Under the pieces are notes generated by a model, which made no database searches, was not told the origin of the DNA, and was given only the letters and a program-made list of their open reading frames with translations. Source: Pyrus communis (Eukaryota > Streptophyta > Magnoliopsida > Rosales > Rosaceae). From it: a stretch of 64,000 nucleotides of DNA. How positions within the stretch are numbered: the first letter of the stretch is position 1; every line of letters starts with the position of its first letter. The position numbers were made by a program, and so were the translations under genes. The stretch covers positions 17,533,100 through 17,597,099 of the forward strand of contig NC_084816.1 in the NCBI RefSeq assembly GCF_963583255.1, in the 5' to 3' direction. Of this stretch, positions 59,594-64,000 are shown piece by piece.

Positions 59594-59948
59594 TTCGACA
59601 TCTCTAGGGTTTGAAAAACCTTAAGTTGCTTCTAATTTATTTATGTGTTTTGACTCACAAATTCCACATAGTAAAATAATTGCGTAATGCATGAAACGTA
59701 TATATAAATTGACAAATATATGAAACATATACAATATATATATATATATCGAAGGGAAAATATAAATATAGGGGGTTCATGCATCATAAGGAATGTTTTC
59801 ATACTTTGTGGACGTGTCAAATATCTTATTTTATTTTAAGCGTACTTGATTGGTAGAAAATGAATAAAAGCCCTTGAATTTTGTAGAAAAAAACATCATT
59901 CTACAATCCTTCAGTTCCTTAGCTTCTAGCAAGAGTGTGCTAATAACG
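58284..59948 (-). other. Leader and primer-site region of element B
   Basis: About 1.66 kb, rich in GGCCCA/TGGGCC words (58860-59400) like the leader of element A. Ends at the primer-site-like CGTTATTAGCACAC next to the 5' LTR. Reading frames here are not genes. Confidence 0.6.
59549..59594. repeat. (TTA)n microsatellite
   Basis: A pure trinucleotide run of about 15 units in the leader of element B. Confidence 0.95.
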
Positions 59949-60217
59949 TGTTGTAGGCCTATTTGACTAAACTGTATTTAGGACTAGAGAATGAGAGATG
60001 CTGGCGGCAAGAGAGAGAGAAGAGAGAAATTTAATTATGAGGTGTGTGTTATATCACCCTGTTGCCTTTATTTATAGTAGAATGATAGCTTAAATCCTTA
60101 CCCTTTTAGGATTACAACTCTAATAGGATATTAACTACTAAAGGGAATATTCAAAGATATCCCTAGATACACTAAGATTTACACAATCACATTCCTATTC
60201 TAAATATGACTGCAACA
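59949..60217 (-). repeat. 5' LTR of element B (269 bp)
   Basis: In element orientation TGTTGCAGTC...CCTACAACA with a CTATAAATAAAGGCA promoter-like core, a GAGAGA-type stretch, and the 33 bp (60152-60184) missing from the 3' LTR. Confidence 0.9.
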
Positions 60218-60222
60218 CTTCT

Positions 60223-60280
60223 CACTTAGCTTTCATTGGTGGAAATTGTGGAAATTTCTTTTTGCCATATGTAGGGCATT
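60223..60280. repeat. Continuation of the duplicated block after element B
   Basis: CACTTAGCTTTCATTGGTGG and AAATTGTGG continue the text that is interrupted at 52809. The uninterrupted form is seen at 62160-62200 and 62325-62360. Confidence 0.75.
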
Positions 60281-60494
60281 TAGAAATTGGGAAAGAGATC
60301 GTCTCCGGATCTCTTGCACCAAGGCTACTAGATCAAGTGATCCGTGCCTTTGAATTTTCATCCAACGTCCAACCTGTTTTGATTCCTTAAAAATTATAAT
60401 AATTTTTTACCGTTTGATGAAATTTCAAAGGCCCAGATCATTTGATCTGGTGGCCTTGGTTAAAGAGATCTGGAGGATCTCTTTCCTAGAAATT
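60281..60494. mobile_element. 198-bp hAT-type MITE with TSD TAGAAATT
   Basis: The element 60289-60486 begins GGGAAAGAGATCGTCTCCGG and ends with the complement-like GGAGGATCTCTTTCC. Inverted arms extend about 80 bp (CACCAAGGCnAC, AGATCAAnTGATC). The 8-bp flank TAGAAATT is exact at 60281-60288 and 60487-60494. It inserted near element B but independently of it. Confidence 0.85.
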
Positions 60495-60599
60495 GTAGGG
60501 ATAATGATGCTAACAATAAAGAATGACTCAAAGTCTCTCCAAGTAGTGATCGAGAAAGTATCAACGCTTAATTGCTTACATTATTACAGATATAAACGA

Positions 60600-60740
60600 A
60601 TGGTTTTTAATTTTAAGGGATTAGAGGTGGATTAGGCATGAAAGAGACTTGTTCCTTTTAGTCATATAATTTTTGGGAAATTGTAGGTGATGAATTTTCT
60701 TAATAAAAAATTCATCTTCAACCTTCACGTTGAATACATT
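60600..60740. repeat. Third, diverged copy of part of the duplicated block
   Basis: GATTAGGCATGAAAGAGACTTGTTC...GATGAATTTTCTTAATAAAA...TTCAACCTTCACGTTGAAT parallels 52575-52680 and 61925-62040, with more differences than between those two. Confidence 0.6.
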
Positions 60741-60864
60741 TTTCTTTTCTTTTTTTTTCGTTTTCCTTTAACATGCCTTGATATGATGAGAGTTATACAA
60801 TCTAACCCATTCCTAAATATCAGATGAGCTTTTAAAGTGCATTTTTTCTCACCACCATTTACAT

Positions 60865-61011
60865 GGTGTATGCTCATCATCGTATTTATCATCGTTAAAT
60901 GAGTTTAAATTTAAGATTTGTGCTTATAAACTACACGAATCTCAAAATTCAAACTCATTCTCGAAATTCAAACTCATCTAACGGTAATAAATAGGACGGT
61001 GAGTATACACC
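60865..61011. mobile_element. ~147-bp inverted-repeat element (MITE-like)
   Basis: GGTGTATGCTCATCATCGTA on the left pairs with ...GTGAGTATACACC on the right. Pairing continues through TATTTATCATCGTTAAATGA / TCATCTAACGGTAATAAATA and GAGTTTAAATTT. No clean target duplication seen. Confidence 0.6.
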
Positions 61012-61127
61012 ACACTAAAGACGATGAACAAAAATGTTCCCTTATGCAACATCATTTCATTTGTTACGCATTCAAGAATTAATGCAGGGTGATGGAACAC
61101 ATACACGGAATGTTGAAATTTGCGCGC

Positions 61128-61271
61128 ATTCTTGTAGCGACGAATCTTTTGTTTACTAGCATGCTATTACGGTACTTAATAGCTTTAAAAGGACAAGCTC
61201 ATTCTGTAGCGATGAATCTTTTGTTATCTTGCATGCTGTATATGACACTTAATAGCTTTAAAAGCACAAGC
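61128..61271. repeat. 72-bp imperfect tandem duplication
   Basis: CATTCTTGTAGCGACGAATC (61128) and CATTCTGTAGCGATGAATCT (61200) start two copies that both run through TTTTGTT, GCATGCT and ACTTAATAGCTTTAAAAG. Around 10 differences. Confidence 0.8.
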
Positions 61272-61544
61272 TTGACTCCTCGAGATCGAGGAGCTTTTCT
61301 TCAATTCAAAAAATCAATTAAAATTAAAATTGTACAGTAAATTTATTATAGCAAATAGGTAAACGGTTTTTAATATTTTTATCGAAACTGCTCATCTGTT
61401 TATACAGTTCGATGATAAAAAATCTCATATGTTATTGATTTTTTTTTTTGTATAGATAATTTTTATAGAATGATTTACAATACCAATGAATAAGCATGAA
61501 GATCTGTGAACTATCTGCGTATTGAATTAAGGAGCCAAGTTAAT

Positions 61545-62200
61545 CTCCTAAAATGAACAATAATTGCCTAAGTGCATCTCCACTCTTAAACTAAATTGTC
61601 TAGGCAATTTGTATTAAAATAATAGTATTTTATCTTTTTTAAATAATTTAAATTGTGACTGACGTCAACCTTATATCATATAGGCAGGGTGCTGGGCCAT
61701 GTGATTATTGTTGACTTCTCCATCGAGCTCGCCTTGAGAATATTATAGTTCTGTTATTTTTCTAGCAATCGTGAGCCTGAATGTCATCTGTAATCCTTTG
61801 GAAACATTAGATAACCATTTCGTTAGATTGATTAGATTCAATGCTCCTATGGTGCTTAAGATTGATTATATTCAAGATCAAATAAAGGTCAGAGTGGATT
61901 TTTTTTTCAATTTAAAGGAAATAGAAGAGGTAGATTAGGCATGAAAGAAACCTATCTCATTTTAATCTTCTACCATTGGTCACGATTTAAAGTGATTAGT
62001 TTTCTTAATGAATAAAACTTCTTCTACCTTCACTTTGAATCGGCTACTGCAATTATCATTTACTGCAATGTGCCGAGACTTAATTAAATGTGTATGGCTT
62101 TTGCTGTTTGGATGTGACATTTTTTTTATTTTGGATGAAATGTAGGGAAATTAGTCAAAGAAGGTCTTTTTCACTTTGCTTTCGTTAGTAGAAATTGTGG
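61545..62200. repeat. Duplicated non-coding block, copy 2 (uninterrupted)
   Basis: AATGAACAATAATTGCCTAA through TTTAAATTGTGACTGACG, TCCATCGAGCTCGCCTTGAG to GGTCTTTTTCACTTTGCTTT. Aligned by eye it matches 52165-52809 closely, and continues without the retrotransposon. Confidence 0.8.
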
Positions 62201-62445
62201 CAGTTACTGCAATTATCATTTACTACAATGTGCCGAGACTTATTTAAATGTGTATGGCTTATACTGTTTGGATGTAACATTTTTTTTATTTTGGATGAAA
62301 TGTGGGGAAATTAGTCAAAGGAGGTCCTTTTCACTTTGCTTTCATTAGTAGAAATTGTGGTGGTTACTGCAATTATCATTTACACCAATGTGCCGACTTA
62401 ATTAAATGTGTATGGCTTTTGTTGTTTGGATGTGATATTTTTTTT
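62041..62445. repeat. 160-bp tandem repeats (2.5 copies)
   Basis: CTACTGCAATTATCATTTAC recurs with a 160-bp period at about 62044, 62204 and 62364. Each full unit ends in GGTCnTTTTCACTTTGCTTTC and GTAGAAATTGTGG, i.e. the sequence into which element B inserted in copy 1. Confidence 0.85.
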
Positions 62446-62647
62446 TATGGAATACTTTAGATGCGATCCTTAGTTATGAATATTTTTTTACTGAAAACTT
62501 GTTGGTTTTCAATTTTTTATTGAAGTTCCTGAAATTAATGTGATCATTTATTTCTATGTATGTTACTATATTTTTCAAATTAAAAATTAAAATTTATAGT
62601 TGTTTACATTAATAAGATTTTAAATAAAAAACCATAATTTGTGGGAT
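62446..62647. other. AT-rich spacer, nothing seen
   Basis: No gene or repeat boundary supported. Confidence 0.4.
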
Positions 62648-62784
62648 TAAAAATAGGGAATTATTATTAGCACTCCAAAAATCTCATTCTACACTCTAAA
62701 CTTTTTATATTTGAAAAGAAAAATACACTTGCAAGGATTGTAGAATGAGATTTTTGGAATGATAATAACACTTCCCTAAAAATA
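62648..62784. mobile_element. hAT-type MITE, copy 2 (121 bp plus 8-bp TSD)
   Basis: The element spans 62656-62776 (GGGAATTATTATTAGCACTC...ATAATAACACTTCCC) with exact TAAAAATA at 62648-62655 and 62777-62784. It has the same length and internal text (GAAAAGAAAAATACACTTGC) as the copy at 2923-3043. Confidence 0.88.
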
Positions 62785-62814
62785 TTAAAATATAAATATA
62801 CTATTGTGTGTATA

Positions 62815-64000
62815 TGTGACAACTCGTCCCTAATGTGATTTTACGAAAATACCATTAGAGGCTAGGACGTTTGACTTTCGTTGACTGTTCGAAGTCACAA
62901 TTAATGTTTCCGAATAAGTCTCGAAGCCACGAATGCATAAGTTAAAGCCGTTTGCGAATCCGGATTTTAACAGTATAGTTACATACATTTGAAGTCATTT
63001 GACTAAGCTGTGGATTTTAGATTGATTAAATTTACAATTCCCACCATGTGGGAATTGTAACCAATCATGGTTGAGGACCGGCCCAATCATATTATATTCT
63101 TAGGACCAATCAGAAATTAGGGGGAAAAAGGGGTGCCAATCAGGAAGGGTGAGAAAGAACCACCTTTTCCCGTCGACCCATCCATGTGCAGCAACCCGGT
63201 TTCGAACCGATGTGAATTCGGGCCAATCTCATCCATTTTTTGGGCGAAACTCAACCATCGATCACCTGCAACATTTCCCCCAACCTTCCCTCTACCATCT
63301 CCACCCAAATTCGAAGGCTTTTAGGTCTTATTTCCTGTGGAACCTCACCGGAGCACCAGAGATGCTCGACGGCGATTCCTCCGTTCCGGCGAGTTGCACC
63401 ACCCACCACCATGCTTAATCAACTTCCCTTGGACCCAGGAATGGAACACCGAGGAAAGAGAATCGAATAACACCCACCTTAAGGTTTTCGACAGGTTTGA
63501 GCTAAATTGGGGGTTTTCGCGGTCAAATTGGACTTGTCCATAGGTATGAAACTTGCTCTACTTGTTGAGATATTCATTCCTGTAAAATTTGAGAATTTTT
63601 GGAAATAGTTGAATTTTCCGGCAAGTCGGGACGGCTGACTGCCATGTGCGGCGGCGCGTGGCCAATGTGCCAATGCTGCCGTTTTTGAGTTAAATTTGAT
63701 GATTCTGACGTCAATTTGATAACCGTTGATTATAGTTAGATAGTTTGAACCTAGTATGAATTACTACGTTCTTGACCATTTTATGAATTGAAGATCCGAC
63801 CTTTGGATCGTCACCAAATTTTAATACATTATAGTACATAATATTTGAGGACCTTGGGAACTTACGAATCAGGAATCCGACGTACGGATCTTCCCAAATT
63901 GGATTTGTAAGTTTGTAACATAAAACGTTGCCCGCCACTTGAATTTGCAATTGGTGGAGATCCAATCGTTGGATCGTAATGAAACTTTAGTATGATGTTC
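62815..64000 (+). repeat. Start of a second long LTR (TGTGACAACTCGTCCC...), runs off the window
   Basis: Begins TGTGACAACTCGTCCCTAAT, closely like the solo LTR start at 5424 (TGTGACGACCTATCCCTAAT). No 3' end or internal domain lies within the window. It contains three palindromic GATCCGA..TCGGATC-type motifs (63792-63978). Frames such as 63133-63470 show no known protein. Confidence 0.6.

Larger units (their letters stand above)
52805..60222 (-). mobile_element. Decayed Ty1-copia retrotransposon B, 7.4 kb
   Basis: LTRs at 52810-53045 and 59949-60217 lie in the same orientation, flanked by CTTTT (52805-52809) and CTTCT (60218-60222), a 5-bp TSD with one difference. In element orientation (minus) the order is 5' LTR, primer-site-like CGTTATTAGCAC, leader, gag, zinc knuckle, integrase, RT, RNase H, polypurine-like AAGGGAG, 3' LTR. 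Integrase before RT defines the copia order. Stops, frameshifts and active-site changes show it is dead. LTR divergence is about 20 visible substitutions over ~236 bp, so the insertion is not recent. Confidence 0.92.

Noticed and set aside
61545..62445. Tandem repeats considered as CRISPR or satellite
   Set aside because: The 160-bp units have no short repeat/spacer structure, and there are only 2.5 copies; this is a plant nuclear region.

Overview
This is a plant nuclear window. Seven of the eight genes are recognisable from typical plant exon structures. The interspersed repeats (abundant MITEs, tRNA-type SINEs, gag-bearing Ty1-copia and long solo LTRs) look like those I remember from apple and pear (Rosaceae, Maleae). 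That placement is an inference from memory, not from a search.

Layout. Bases 1-12,600 are repeat-rich: a possible transposase fragment, a 121-bp hAT-type MITE, the 3' end of a LINE, a deleted copia element whose 5' LTR was invaded by a 2.4-kb solo LTR, and a Mutator-like element carrying a captured WD40 gene fragment. Bases 13,000-48,800 are the genic core: V-ATPase subunit e (+), plastid division FtsZ1 (+), transcription factor subunit TAF6 (-), a SYP5-class Qc-SNARE (-), complex I subunit NDUFA2/B8 (-), the PP4 catalytic subunit (+), a BPI/LBP-family protein (+) and an F-box protein (+). I could join every exon of the first seven in frame, and each full-length product has the expected family length. 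Bases 48,800-64,000 are again repeats: an LTR-like block, a SINE, a LINE RNase H fragment, and a decayed Ty1-copia element inserted into a duplicated non-coding block. The empty target sequence is still readable twice about 2 kb downstream of the element. Another MITE pair member and the start of a second long LTR close the window.

The genes are unrelated housekeeping functions (vacuolar/endomembrane proton pumping, chloroplast division, general transcription, vacuolar trafficking, respiration, phosphatase signalling, lipid/LPS binding, ubiquitin ligase targeting), so there is no operon-like logic. The clearest gene-level context is the NDUFA2/PP4c pair, which diverges from a 439-bp interval. 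Two introns (in FtsZ1 and the SYP5 gene) need a GC donor to keep the frame.

I found no convincing new biological system. The best material is the record of mobile elements: nested insertions whose target-site duplications (TSDs) can be read directly, a gene-capturing Mutator element, and occupied and empty versions of one insertion site within one window. No tRNA, rRNA, CRISPR or prokaryotic-type locus was seen.
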